DNA from: Escallonia rubra
Taxonomy: Eukaryota; Streptophyta; Magnoliopsida; Escalloniales; Escalloniaceae
DNA length: 64,000 nucleotides
Reading direction: 5' to 3'
NCBI GenBank assembly: GCA_033065855.1
Contig: JAVXUO010001232.1
Span: 62,001 to 126,000, forward strand
This document shows, one piece after another, positions 22,469 through 33,308 of this stretch (position 1 is the stretch's first letter; every line of letters begins with the position of its first letter). The notes under the pieces are model-generated. The model had not been told where the DNA came from and made no database searches. It saw only the letters and a program-made list of their open reading frames with translations. Both the position numbers and the translations under genes were made by a program.

Positions 22469-23909
22469 CTGGGAGTAAATATTGATCATTCCTAGCTTGG
22501 AATTCAAGTTGTCAAAGTTCACTTTAGGTAAAGCTTTTGTGAGAATATCAGCTGTTTGGTGATTTGAAGGAGTATAAACCATTTGAATGATGCCTCCTTC
22601 AATCTTCTTTCTGATGAAATGTCTATCAATCTCCACATGTTTGGTGCTGTCATGGTGGACATGATTTTAAGCAATATTGATATACGCTTGATTGTCACAG
22701 AAGACTTTTGTTGAACCTTCACATTTAATCTTTAATTCTTCTAGAAGTCTTTTAAGCCACATCCCTTCGCAAATACTGAGTGCTATAGCCCTGAACTCAG
22801 CCTCAGCACTGCTTCTAAACACCAAGGATTGCTTTTTTACTTCTCCAAGTTACGAGGTTACCCCGAACATATGTGCAGTAACCAAAAGTGGATCTCCGGT
22901 CTATAATAGATCCAGCCCAATCTGCATCACAGTAGATATCAATGTTTTCTCTATATCCCTTTTTGAAGAAAAGGCCCTTGCTTGGTGTCATTTTTAGGTA
23001 CCTCAAAATTCTGTAAACTGCATCAAGATGTTCTTCCGTGGGATTATTCATGAACTGACTTACCACACTGACATAAAACCCAATATCAGGTCTAGCGTGT
23101 GATAAATAGATAAGTCTCCCTACAAGGCGTTGATATCTCCCTTTATCAACAGGAGTACTCCCTTCTTTCATGCCTAGTTTACATGTTGGGTCCATTGGGG
23201 TGTTAACAGGTTTGCAGCTAAGCATGCACGTCTCCTTAAGCAAGTCAAGGGTGTATTTCCGTTGGGAAATAGAAATCCCCTTGTTTGAGCGAGCTACTTC
23301 CGTGCCAAGAAAGTATTTTAACTTTCCAAGATCTTTAATCTCAATCTCTTTGGCTAAGATAGTCTTCAACTTGTTCATTTCGTCATAATCATCTCCTGTG
23401 AGAATGATATCATCAACATAAACAATATGGATAGTACGCTTTCCATATGAAGAATGATTAGTGAACATGGTATGGTCTGATTGACCTTGAGCGTACCTAT
23501 ATTTCTTTACAACTCTTGTGAAACCAAGCTCTAGGGGATTTCTTGAGGCCATATAGAGCTTTCTTCAGTTTGCACACTTTATGTGCATTTTCTTTACTCT
23601 CAAAACCAGGAGGAATTTCCATGTAAACTTCTTCTTCTAAGTCACCATTCAGGAAGGCATTCTTCAGCAAAAGCTTCTTGATAATCATTCCCATGGGTTT
23701 GAGTGAAACCTTTTGCAACTAACCTTGCCTTATACCTATTAATACTCCCATCTGCATTATTCTTAACTTTAAAGATGCATTTACAGCCCACTGGTCGTTT
23801 CCCTTCAGGAAGACTTGAAATATCCCATTTACCATTTCTGTTTAAGGCACTGATTTCTTCATTTATGGCAGCTCTCCATTTTGGATTGCCATGGCTCCTT
23901 GTACACTGA
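22457..23909 (-). pseudogene. Copia B reverse transcriptase and RNase H
   Basis: On the minus strand RT begins near 23909 and includes the palm motif IVYVDDIILTG (about 23430-23400). The connection segment has GKLKYFLGTEVARS, and RNase H has CDADWAGSIIDRRSTFGYC near 22930-22880. The end of the polyprotein, RHFIRKKIEGG then QTADILTKALPK, lies at 22620-22510. The frame changes near 23530, 22815 and 22640, so the product is not translatable as one protein. Confidence 0.9.
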
Positions 23910-24315
23910 TTGGAATTTCAATTTGGAACAAGTTTGAAACAAATACCGGATAACTTGGGGAAAGATTGTCATATGAGACAAAGTGAGATATGGGATGTTA
24001 GGTGCAAGACCTCACTCCTTTCCTTTGGGCAATGGGAATCTCAAGATCATTTTAAGGTACAAAAATGGAATCGGATGAGTTTTCAATATTACTTGATTCG
24101 CAGGAACAGTACTCGGGTTAGGATCCTGGTAAAGCTCAGGAAGAATTGGGTGCTCTACCGTGTTATCTCTTAGCTTCCTGGAATAAACAAGATTTTTCCA
24201 TTTCCTTGTATTCTTGGCATAAAAATTGGGAGGAGATTTCTCCTTCTGAGAACTAGACTCACTGTTGTTTTTAAGATTGACGTGAGAGATTAAAGGAAAG
24301 GAATCAGTAGACTCA
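23910..24315 (-). pseudogene. Copia B region between integrase and RT
   Basis: This continues the antisense Copia coding region toward the integrase, but frames are broken and only weak similarity can be seen. It is bounded on the left by RT and on the right by the MITE at 24316. Confidence 0.5.
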
Positions 24316-25071
24316 GAGGGTGTTTGGGATTGATTAAATCTTGGTCAAACCTAATTTAATCTAGATTAAATCAAGTTTGTGGGTGTTTGGCAAAATAGAT
24401 TAACAGATTTAATCCATCTCCAAAAGCTAAAAACTGATTTAATCCATAATCCTCAAAAGTGAGGATTATGAAATAATCACTTTTTCCATAATCAGGTTTG
24501 ACCATGTAATTTACCATCCCATCCCTATTTTTTTTTAAAAAAGACCTCTCATACCCCTTAATTAATTAGATAATTCCTGGAGTTTATCTCTTCTTTGCTA
24601 ACCTCTTTTCCATACTAATATTCGTGATGCTATTTGTGATACGATTTCTGATAGATAAATTTTTTTTTTTTTTGCTCAAGATAAATTTTATTTGTAATTT
24701 GGGGATGTTACGTACTATAAGCAATAACGTGAGATTTTTTATGTTTTTAATTTAAAATAAAAAGTAACAACTTTTGTATGACATGAAAATAGTTATTTTC
24801 ATAATTTATTTGGGTATTATAATTATTTAAGAATAAAAGTTATGTTAACGTTGCTTGGATATTATAAAAATTGTTTATTGAATGTCCTTTATGGTCATTT
24901 TGTCATAGTGAAACTGATTTAAGTACTTTTTATCCAAACACTTTTTATATATTTAATCTAATTTACAATTACTTTTGCCAAACAGCAAATTAATTTTGAT
25001 TAAATCAGTTTTTGAAAACTGATTAAGATTTAAGCAGAATCTGCTTTTTTTAATCAATCACAAACGGGCTC
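24316..25071. mobile_element. MITE inside Copia B (Tourist or hAT type)
   Basis: The ends GAGGGTGTTTGGGATTGATTAAA and, inverted, GAGCCCGTTTGTGATTGATTAAA are 23-bp inverted repeats with four mismatches. TCA flanks both sides (24313-24315, 25072-25074), giving a possible 3-bp TSD. TIR wording resembles PIF/Harbinger-type elements; the TCA target rather than TAA/TTA leaves the superfamily open. The interior is AT-rich and non-coding. It interrupts Copia B pol. Confidence 0.75.
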
Positions 25072-25074
25072 TCA

Positions 25075-26700
25075 TTATAGAGATGCCAAAACTGATATTC
25101 ATCTTTGCTAGTGGCAGAGTTCTCCCCCTGAACAGAAGTTTTGGGGTAGAACGATTGATTTTTCAGAAAATGTAACATCCATAGTGTTGTAGACTTTCTT
25201 CTTTTCAGGAGAATAACATTTATATCCTTTTTTCGATGAAGAATAGCCAATAAAAAAACATTTGACAGCCTTTGGATCTAGTTTACCCCTAAGATCTGGT
25301 GGAATATAAACAAAAGCAGAATAACAAAAAACTTTAAGAGGTAAATTGGATATAAGATGAGTAGAGGGTTAGAATGAGTGAGAAGCTGAATGGGAGTGTT
25401 AAAATTCAGCACTTTTGATGGCATTATGTTAATGAGATAGGCTGCTGTAAGGATATCATCCCCCTAAAATTGTTTGGGAAGATTTGAGGTGAATAAGAGA
25501 GCTCGGGCTACTTCTAGAAGATGGCGATCTTTTCTCTCAGCTCTCCCATTTTGTTGAGGAGTATCAATGCAAGAACTTTTGATGAACAATACCATTTAAA
25601 TCAATTATATAGTTGCCTAAGGTGGAGTTAAAGTAGTCTTTGGCATTATCAGTTCTTAAAACCTGGATTTTGGCTTGAAACTGATTTTGAATCATAGAAT
25701 GAACCCTTTTAAAAATAGGGACAACTTCAGATTTATCTTTCATTAGAAATATCTAAGTTACCCTAGTATGATCATCCACAAAAGTAACAAACCACCTAGT
25801 ACCAGAAATTAGGGGTGAGCACGGTTCGGTTTGGAGGCTGAATACCAAACCGAACCGACAAACCCTGGTTTGGGAAAAAAAAACCGAACCGTAGTTGAAC
25901 GGTTCGGTTTCTGCGGGTTGAACGGTTCGGTTTGGACAGTTTAATCGGTTTGGGGCAAACTCAATTTTGTACAAGTTTATGTCCAAAAATTAATAACTTA
26001 TACATACTAATAAGCTCCAAAAAAATGATTTTTTTATCATAATTAATAACACTTAGTGAGATGTAGACGGTAAGTGAAAAATGTGTGTTACGTTAAGGGA
26101 TTTAGTAAAAAATAATTAGCATTAGATAAAAATATAGATATGTTATATTATATACGGTTGGTTCGGTTTATGCGGTTTCAAAAAAATTCGAACCGAACCG
26201 ACCGAACCGAATGTACGGTTTGGGGAAAAAAAACCAAACCGATTGATTTTTAGATCGATTTGGAAATAGACGGATTGGTTGGTTCAGTTTTCAAGGTTGG
26301 ATCGGTTTCAACGGTTTAAATGCTCACCCCTACCAGAAATATTGTGAATACGAGAAGGGCTCCAAATATCACTATGAATAATAGAAAGCGGATGAGATGG
26401 TTAATATGAGTGCACAGGAAAATTATGTCTAGTATGTTTTGCCAATTGGCAAATTTCACATTTGAAAGAGCTCGGATTTTTATTCTTAAAAAGAGATGGG
26501 AACAATTTTGCAAGGTACATAAAACTGGAGTGGCCCAATCTAAAGTGCCATAACATAATTGGATTATTATCATGATTAGAGAAACATTAAATCCCTATTG
26601 GATTGACTCATTAAAACATAATTGGAAATACACTGATTTGTCCGAGTTTCGTTCACAAGGTTGCCATCCTTTAAGAGATAGAGGCCCGCACACTCTTTAG
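25075..26700 (-). pseudogene. Copia B integrase, interrupted by a MITE
   Basis: On the minus strand the catalytic-core phrase GTRWFVTFVDDHTRVTW spans the MITE junction near 25809-25740. The downstream piece SFYPKTSVQGENSATSKDEYQFW lies at 25180-25070. N-terminal HHCC-like sequence with FANWQN and CTHINH is seen near 26490-26390. Stops and frameshifts occur throughout. Confidence 0.75.
25810..26332. mobile_element. hAT MITE of the GGTTCGGTTT family, copy 1
   Basis: Perfect 12-bp TIR TAGGGGTGAGCA/TGCTCACCCCTA and perfect 8-bp TSD CCAGAAAT (25802-25809, 26333-26340). The arms are filled with GGTTCGGTTT and its complement; the centre is AT-rich. It is homologous to 33374-33941. It inserted in the integrase region of Copia B. 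The ORF 25753-25986 runs across its boundary and is not a gene. Confidence 0.95.
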
Positions 26701-26731
26701 CATTGCCAATCATCTTCCCCGAGTCTTGATC

Positions 26732-28010
26732 CTAAAAAATACAGTGGGTAGGGAAGAAATTAGCAACACATTTCAGGTCTTTGGTGAGTTTGCTAATGGA
26801 CAATAAGTTGCAAGATAAACTGGGAACTAAGAGGACAGAATCAAGAGTTATAGAAGGTGAGATAACAATAGAACCCATTCCAGACACAGTGGACAAAGAG
26901 CTATCAGCAATACGAACTTTATAATTATTAGAGCATGCTGAATAAGAAGAAAATAGAGAGATATCACCAGTCATGTGATCAGAAGCCCCTGGATCAATCA
27001 CCCAAGGGTTGCTTTTTCTCAACCTTGCTATTAAGAGCACTTGGAAATATACCTTTTTGGGCTATAGTTCCTAACCCGATAACTGGTGGATTGATTTGAG
27101 CTTGATTGAACATGTTCTGAAGAAGTTCCAATTGCTCCTTGCTAAAGACAACATCTTCAGATATTGGTTTCTCCTCTGTAGTGGCAACATAACCACGATT
27201 TTTAGATTGAGGTTTCCTTGGTTTCCAATTAGCGGGTTTGCCATGGATTTTCCAACACTTCTCCTTTATATGTCCAAGACGACGACAGTGATCACACCAG
27301 GGTCTTCCTTTGTGAGGCTGGTTGTCACTGCCCTTGTTATTGGTTCCACAGGCAGCAAGAGCAGAACTTTCACTAGAATTTTGAATTCTTGGTCTTCCCA
27401 TCATGATCTTTTTCCTGCTCTCCTCTCTTCTGACTTTTGAAAAAGCTTCACGGAGAGAGGCAAAGGTTTTGTTCAAAGGATTCTTCCTCTAACCTCATCA
27501 AGGTCTTTGTTGAGACCTAGCAACAATTTGAATATCCTTTTTTTTTCCACAATTTTGTCATACTTCTTTTTATCAAGTTGACAATCTCATGTAATTTTTT
27601 TAAACATATCTAATTGTTGCCAATAACGTGTTAGAAGATTATAATACTGCATCACCTTGTTGCAGATTATGTAGAATACCTTTGATTTCGAAGAGTTCTG
27701 AAGTGTTCTCATTATCTGAATATGTCTCCTTGACATTCTCCTAAATTTCCTTGGCAGTTCCATAAAACATGAAATTCTGGCCAATTTCAAGATTCATCGT
27801 ATTGATGAGCCAATATATGACCACGTGGTTCTCAGAGTTCCATTTTTTGTAGCTGGGGTCATCTTTTGATGGAGTTTCAATGGTTCCGGTGAGATAGTCC
27901 TCTTTGCCTTTGCCACTAATGAACATAAAGATTGACTGGGACCATTAAAGGTAATTAAACCCATTAAGCTTGTGTCCAGTGATGGGAAGGATCGAACTTT
28001 AAAAAATTTC
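26732..28010 (-). pseudogene. Copia B gag and protease
   Basis: On the minus strand gag runs from about 28010, with SGKGKEDYLTGTIETPSKDD and YWLINTMNLEIGQNFMF. A C-terminal CCHC knuckle WCDHCRRLGHIKEKCWKIHG follows (near 27300-27240). The protease region at 27010-26740 has WVIDPGASDHMTG, where the triad is D-P-G instead of D-S-G, followed by SCNLLSISKLTKDL. Frame changes between 27926 and 27476 break gag. Confidence 0.9.
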
Positions 28011-28220
28011 CATGAGTGAGGAGTCCATCAACCCCTGGAATAGAGGAGTCATTGGAGGAAATACAGATTTCGCAAGTCATCGCACCACTACCAGTTGCTG
28101 ATGACGTGCAAAGATGCGAAAAGGAGAAGGTGGCTGGTTTGTGCGAAGGTCGGAGAAGAAGGCTTATGACCCACGCGGAAGGATCCAGCCCCGAAAATGC
28201 GGAAGCAAAGATTCAGAGTT

Positions 28221-28235
28221 CTAACTCTGATGCCA
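28221..28235 (-). promoter_or_regulatory. Copia B primer binding site
   Basis: On the minus strand TGGCATCAGAGTTAG directly follows the 5' LTR. It differs from the common TGGTATCAGAGC at one base in the first twelve, apart from its end. Confidence 0.8.
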
Positions 28236-28479
28236 TGAAAAAATAGAGAACTTTTTAGTCTATATATCTCATTGATCAGAGGCCGAGTATAATAAATAAG
28301 AAAATCCTTAATTTTAGGAACCAATTAGGTATCATAAAGTCAGGGATTAATTACAACTCCTAGATAATAAAGCTAATGATCTGAAATATACCTACCTAAA
28401 ATACAACTAAATAATCACAAAATCAATTAGACTTAAATCATTAACTCTAATTGAGGAATTTACTCCCTGAAATCCTTCA
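28236..28479 (-). repeat. Copia B 5' LTR
   Basis: Starts TGAAAAAATAGAG and ends GAAATCCTTCA on the plus strand; homologous to 22198-22456. Confidence 0.9.
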
Positions 28480-28923
28480 ATCTTACTATGGACTGACAAG
28501 CTTGGATGCTTTAGGTAACAAAAAGGTGGGAAGAGAGAGAAAGATGAGAGAAAGAAGAAGGTATGTTTTGCTGAGTCGATCTGATTAGGGTTTGGCCTGA
28601 AAGTTCATTTCTGAAAAGCCCTAGATTTGTCCCCGAAACAAGTTTGAAATATTTTATTGTGGCCCCATACGCGTGGACACTTCTTCAAGAGGTGTCCACG
28701 CTGTGTCCGGTAATTAAAAAATAAATGAATAAATTCGGACACCGCTGAGAGGTGTCTGGAGGTGTCGGGGAGGTGTCAAGGTGTCGGACACCATACCTCA
28801 ACCTATCTTAAGTGTCGGTGCTTCCTAGCTATACAGTTGACTCAGGGTGCGGTTTTGGTTTGTTGGCTTCCAAAACCGAACCGATATGTCAAAAACTTGG
28901 TTTCTCTGCGGAGGTTTTTAACC

Positions 28924-29092
28924 AGGTGGAAGGTCCCACCAGCTGAGATTTGAATCGCTATAGCTAGCCGAGTAGTTCATAAGTTACAAAGAATACATGA
29001 TCTCTCAAACCCTCTTCCTCACCTCTGTCAGGTGGAAGGTCCCACTGGCTGCGATTTGAATCGCTATAGCTAGCCGAGTAGTACATAAGTTC
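28924..29092. repeat. 106-bp period tandem duplication
   Basis: AGGTGGAAGGTCCCAC ... GCTATAGCTAGCCGAGTAG is present at 28924-28986 and again at 29030-29092 with a few substitutions. The intervening 44 bp is not repeated. Just upstream (28850-28890) a short GGTTTTGG / CCAAAACCGAACCG patch resembles the arms of the hAT MITE family. Confidence 0.85.
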
Positions 29093-31010
29093 TATAGAGT
29101 ATATGTGGGTTTGATATTTGTTACTTGGGTTGCATACATTTTCCTCAATTTTACAACATCCATTTAGTAAGAGTCTGCTGTCCATTTGATAACCCTGCCC
29201 CATCTAATTGATGTGGGCTAAACTTTGATCACTATAGTCGCACTACACGTGGAAGCATTTATGCATCAATGTAGAAGGTTTGTTTACCTTGTAAAATGGA
29301 TGACGGCTTCTTATGCTATTTGTTACTAAGAAACTACACCAAAGATCTGCGAGAGAAGTAATAGGCTTAAAGTAAACTATGCACAACAAGAACCTTAGAA
29401 GATAAAAACCTAGATTTCAGAGACCAAATTACTTCATTGACGCTCTTCTGATGAAATTGAAACAACCCACTACTTCATACAAGAGTGTTCTTGTGTGTAA
29501 TTGCTTACCAAGTTTCATCTTGTTCGGCATTTAGAATGGCAATACTGTCAGTCCAGTATGGAATAAGATTTTTGAAGTAGGTCAGTCCAAGTCAAGTACA
29601 GAATAGTTTAGAACCAATCCCTGTGGCTTTTAGTTGCAATCCCTTGAAGCAAGCTTTGAAAGAACTGCAGTAGTTAGTTTATGTACTCACAACAACGCCT
29701 GTTGAAACTTGAATTTCCAACACAAAAGTATGTATGCAGTCATGTGTTTGGTATCATACTGGACGTCTCGGACGACCCAATTAGGTTTCAAACTTCATCA
29801 CCATTTGGTATCATACGGGCACACAAATTTCACGGCAAATTAGTGGGTGAAGTATCACCGTTTTTGTATGCGATTTTGAACTTCACAGAAGTTCAAGCTT
29901 GTACAATTTGGACTCAAAAATTGACGTTGCAAATTGATGGGCTGAACGTGGTAATGAACGAGGTTTCGAAGACAAAACCAAAAGAAAAGGTTTTTTGTCT
30001 CCTGCTTGTGATTAGCTTTGTGGAGGATAAGCCAAACAGAAATAGGACTTAATCAGTGAGAACAAACTGATAAGCCGAAGAGATCCTGGGTGCAGCCTCT
30101 ACAAGAGGAAACACAAAGACTACGTGAAATTGGGCGGAGGTTGGAAGATTTTCAAGGATCCAAGACCAGAATGTCTGTGAGAGAGGGAAATAGATTCAGA
30201 GACTTACTGTTCGAACCACTTATTGTTGGAAAACGTTATAAAACTTGAGGGTTAATCTCCTGTATTATAAAAAATCTTTTTCTTTACATTCTGAGTTAGT
30301 TCCTTGTTTACTTTAATAAAATCGGAGGTTTTTGTCTTGGTTGTTTGCACGATGAACATAATTAACGACTTGACATCTTTCAGATCTGAGATTGAATCCC
30401 CTCAAGTAACTAAAATATCGACAAGAAAATTTATTATCCATGGATGTTTGTTTGTTCCTAACACTGCCTAGTTTGAAAGTAGCTAGAGGCACATCTTATT
30501 GTGGCATGTGAACAAAAGCAAAGTGCATCCATGATCAACTGATCGTTATATATGGTTACATTCATATAAAAAGATTGACAAATGAAAATATATGAGGTGG
30601 TTTCCATGCATCCATAGAGCGTTTGCTACCAAACTAACCTGACTTGTGATTTTGCAAAATCCTGCTTTTAATATACTGCCACTGATATGGACATAATGTT
30701 GTCAACAAATACACGACAGTCCTGTGCTTGGCTAGGGTCCCTGGTCTAATTATTGCCATACTTTTGTCATCCTGTGGATATAGTTAATATTTACGATAAT
30801 TATTCTGATGGTGATTTTTGTGATGTATATCAGTTGCCTTGTTAGCTATTTAAATCCTTGAGAAATTTTCTTCGTCTTTCTTGCTCATCCTTAACTTCAC
30901 CAAAGTACCTTATGGTTATCCTTTGGTTTTCAGTCATCATAGGATTTTCGACAAAGTTATTTGAAAAATTATAATTTTTTTTCTCTTAATTTGACAATCT
31001 TGTTTTACAG
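29093..31010. other. Intron end, no feature recognised
   Basis: The 123-codon ORF at 29681-30052 shows no known domain and lies within the PNPase intron. Nothing else was assigned up to the acceptor site at 31010. Confidence 0.5.
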
Positions 31011-31385
31011 ATCAACGAAAAGGGTCAACTTCGCTTAAGCCACCGAGCACTACTTCCAGACCCAAGTCCAGAAAAACACAAGGATAATGCTGCCTCAGAA
31101 AATGCTGTTGATACGAGTAAACCTAATAAAGTTTTAAGCATACAAAAAGGTGGTTTTGCAGAAGAGAACACGGAACAGCCCAAGGATAAAAGTAGTCCTT
31201 TTAAGCTTTCAAGCACCCCTAAGCTTCAATCTACAGAAGACAATATTTCGGAGACGGTCATCAAAAGGGTTGTTAGGTCTGCCAAAGATGGACATAAGAG
31301 AGACAAGTCAAAGAATAGCAGTGCTAAACCTGTTTACAGAAAAAATGAAAATGCACTAGTAAATGGAGAGGCGAAAAGAGGATAG
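31011..31385 (+). CDS. PNP2: PNPase last exon: S1 end and C-terminal tail
   Basis: The exon opens in phase 0 after TTTTACAG with INEKGQLRLSHRALLPD, which completes the S1 domain begun in the exons at 12153-13084. About 105 residues follow, rich in Lys, Ser and Asn, including a basic cluster (KRVVRSAKDGHKRDKSKN). The protein ends VNGEAKRG with TAG at 31383-31385. The tail is low in predicted order and is lineage-specific in plant PNPases. The exon is 124 codons plus stop, without frameshift. It is separated from the previous exon by 17.9 kb of transposon-filled intron. Confidence 0.93.
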   Translation: MNEKGQLRLSHRALLPDPSPEKHKDNAASENAVDTSKPNKVLSIQKGGFAEENTEQPKDKSSPFKLSSTPKLQSTEDNISETVIKRVVRSAKDGHKRDKSKNSSAKPVYRKNENALVNGEAKRG

Positions 31386-33308
31386 CTTTAACATATTTAA
31401 ATCAGTTCAAACGACAAAGGATGAGCTAGTCACGTTTTTGCAGTCCAGAGGATGGTGTTTGGCACACTGCTCCAGAAGCAAAGTGAAGGTATGTCTTTTT
31501 ATGAGCAAAAGAAGTACGACATTATATGATTCATAAAATTAACAATTACATGGATTTAGTTACTGTTGACCCATGCAGTTGGGGGTGCTCGGAGCAGTTA
31601 GCTTGTGCTGCCCACTTTTGCAGTTAACTGTACACTGGCTGCTTCAAGCTCAAAATTGCAACTGATAGTTGACAGCCCAAAGCTTTTCATTTTAGTATTT
31701 GATGGCCTCAAACTAATTGTCCTTGTTATAGTTATGATCAGTATTAATTAATCAACTTTATAAAGAGTACATCTTACGAAGCCCCACTAAAACCCATACA
31801 CCACCCCCCCCCCCCCCAAACCAAAAAAAAAAAACTTTATTTTTGCTGAAGATCGCAAGAACTTTGCTTGGAAGAAGTTTCTTTATGCTTGACCAGAGAA
31901 GGTTATTTGGCATACTTTGGCTTGCACCTATCCAAATCCTTTGTTTGAGTACAAGGAAAGAACACCATATATAAGCTGTCGATAGGAGGCTCAGTCTCCC
32001 ACCACGGCTGGACTTAGTTGGGGGTGGGGGTTAGATATCCAGTTAGCAATAATGATGGGTGCCCCGCCAGTAAATCTGAAGACAAGAATGGGTTGTACTC
32101 CTTGGTGGGATGTTGTATTCATTGCTGGCACAAACTTGTTGGTCCAGTAACCGTTTAAAGAGTTTTGTTGCCCATGAACTCATTGTGACAATTCTTCTGA
32201 ATTCTTTAAACAGTTGCGACTGGATTTCCTGATAATTGATCCACTTCGATATGAGCGCCATATGAGAGCTTACTATGTACTATATGTTGTCAAAAGTAAA
32301 GCAGGAGCTGAAGAAACCTAGCATGGATGATGAGTTTGTCTAATTGGAAGAGGCTTGCAAAGTAGCCCGCATCCCGCATCCTGACAGCATTGCTTTCTAT
32401 TGGATTTTCATTCCTGTTCTTGAATGAAATTGCCTGCAAGAACAGTTTTGAGTTTGGGGTGTGTCCAGCTGCTACATGGCAAAATTATCAGATTATCACT
32501 AGAAGGATACCCTATTGTTCTTATATTTCTTCTTTATGTCTGAGATTTTTCTTTTGAGTTATTTTTTACTGTAAATCTCCATTTGCTTTTTAAACAGTAA
32601 AGTTCAGAGATGTGGATATGCCAATTTTATGATTCGGCATTTCAAGCTCTGGGGCCCTTGTAATATGGATAATTTAAATCTGTGACTCATTTCAGAGAAG
32701 CAGCCTTTAGAAGAAGCCCTTGAGATTTTCTGCTTCAACCACTCTCCTTTCTCGTTGCATCTATGTATCTGTCGCTGTTTTCTCTCTCTCTCTCATCTTG
32801 CCCGAAATTTCTTGAACACAATATAACCTACATAGATTAAAGATAGTCTTGATTGGACCCATCTCTATGACTTCTGAGAACAGAACTTTTAGTGGATCAG
32901 TCATCACTAGTCATGATGTAGAAGACTTGGAATTATCTTGTGTGTTTTGGATCATGATTTACAACAGCATGATGTACCCAATATCTATGGTTCTGAAAGA
33001 ATATAGGTGCTACATAATGTTGAAAATAAAATGGTTTCATTTTCAATTACTGGTAGTGTAATCTTCATATTCTCTCACACATTGAGACCCTCGTCCATTT
33101 CGGTCTAGAAAACTCCTACAGAAGTGGCACATAAGCTTTATTCTCTGCAATTATCACTGAAGTATAGATGTACCCCCTATGAGCTTCTTGCCTTAGTTGC
33201 CTTTTTGCTCCTTAGCTAGATTTTACAAAAATCAGACGGGAGGATGTACATTAAAACTGCGTGTCAATTGATCATCGAAAATGAGCCGGAGTACTTACTC
33301 CACCTTTA
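31386..33308 (+). other. PNPase 3' UTR and flank
   Basis: The first few hundred bases after the stop are probably 3' UTR. A GTATGT donor-like site at about 31490 and a CCATGCAG acceptor-like site near 31580 could define a UTR intron, which is inference. A C-tract and A-tract lie at 31803-31832. No other gene was recognised; ORFs at 32043-32261 and 32849-33061 lack domains. Confidence 0.45.

Larger units (their letters stand above)
22198..28479 (-). mobile_element. Copia B, full-length but inactive LTR retrotransposon
   Basis: LTRs at 22198-22456 (3') and 28236-28479 (5') are clear homologues with several substitutions and indels (259 against 244 bp). Flanking pentamers GTCTT and ATCTT agree at four of five bases, a plausible TSD. 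PBS and PPT are in place, and gag, protease, integrase, RT and RNase H fragments occur in Copia order on the minus strand. Frameshifts, stops and two MITE insertions (24316-25071, 25810-26332) disable it. The LTR divergence means it is not recent. Confidence 0.92.
21787..28828. mobile_element. hAT-like MITE, copy 2, split by Copia B
   Basis: The left part is 21787-22197 and the right part 28480-28828. The ends CTAGGTAGCACGGACAC and GTGTCGGTGCTTCCTAG are inverted repeats. Flanking octamers CTATAAAG (21779-21786) and CTATACAG (28829-28836) differ at one base and are the probable TSD. Both halves match the two ends of copy 1 (2105-2890) in order, including GGACCAAAG-CATGAA, TTATATAGCCAGAT and the GTGTCCG-rich right arm. 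The Copia element therefore inserted into this MITE after the MITE had entered the PNPase intron. Confidence 0.85.
13085..31010 (+). other. PNP2: 17,926-bp intron of the PNPase gene
   Basis: Donor GTTAGG follows the LKLIE codons at 13084 and acceptor TTTTACAG precedes ATCAACGAAAAGG at 31011; both flanking exons are phase 0 and join within the S1 domain. The intron contains a MULE, a second TIR element, a LINE ORF1 fragment, Copia A, a split hAT-like MITE, Copia B and two MITEs inside Copia B. The other nine introns are 85-440 bp, so the size is due to insertions. The Copia and MITE coding is mostly antisense to the gene. Confidence 0.9.

Noticed and set aside
29681..30052. 123-codon ORF in the PNPase intron
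   Set aside because: No domain or codon support seen; treated as chance.
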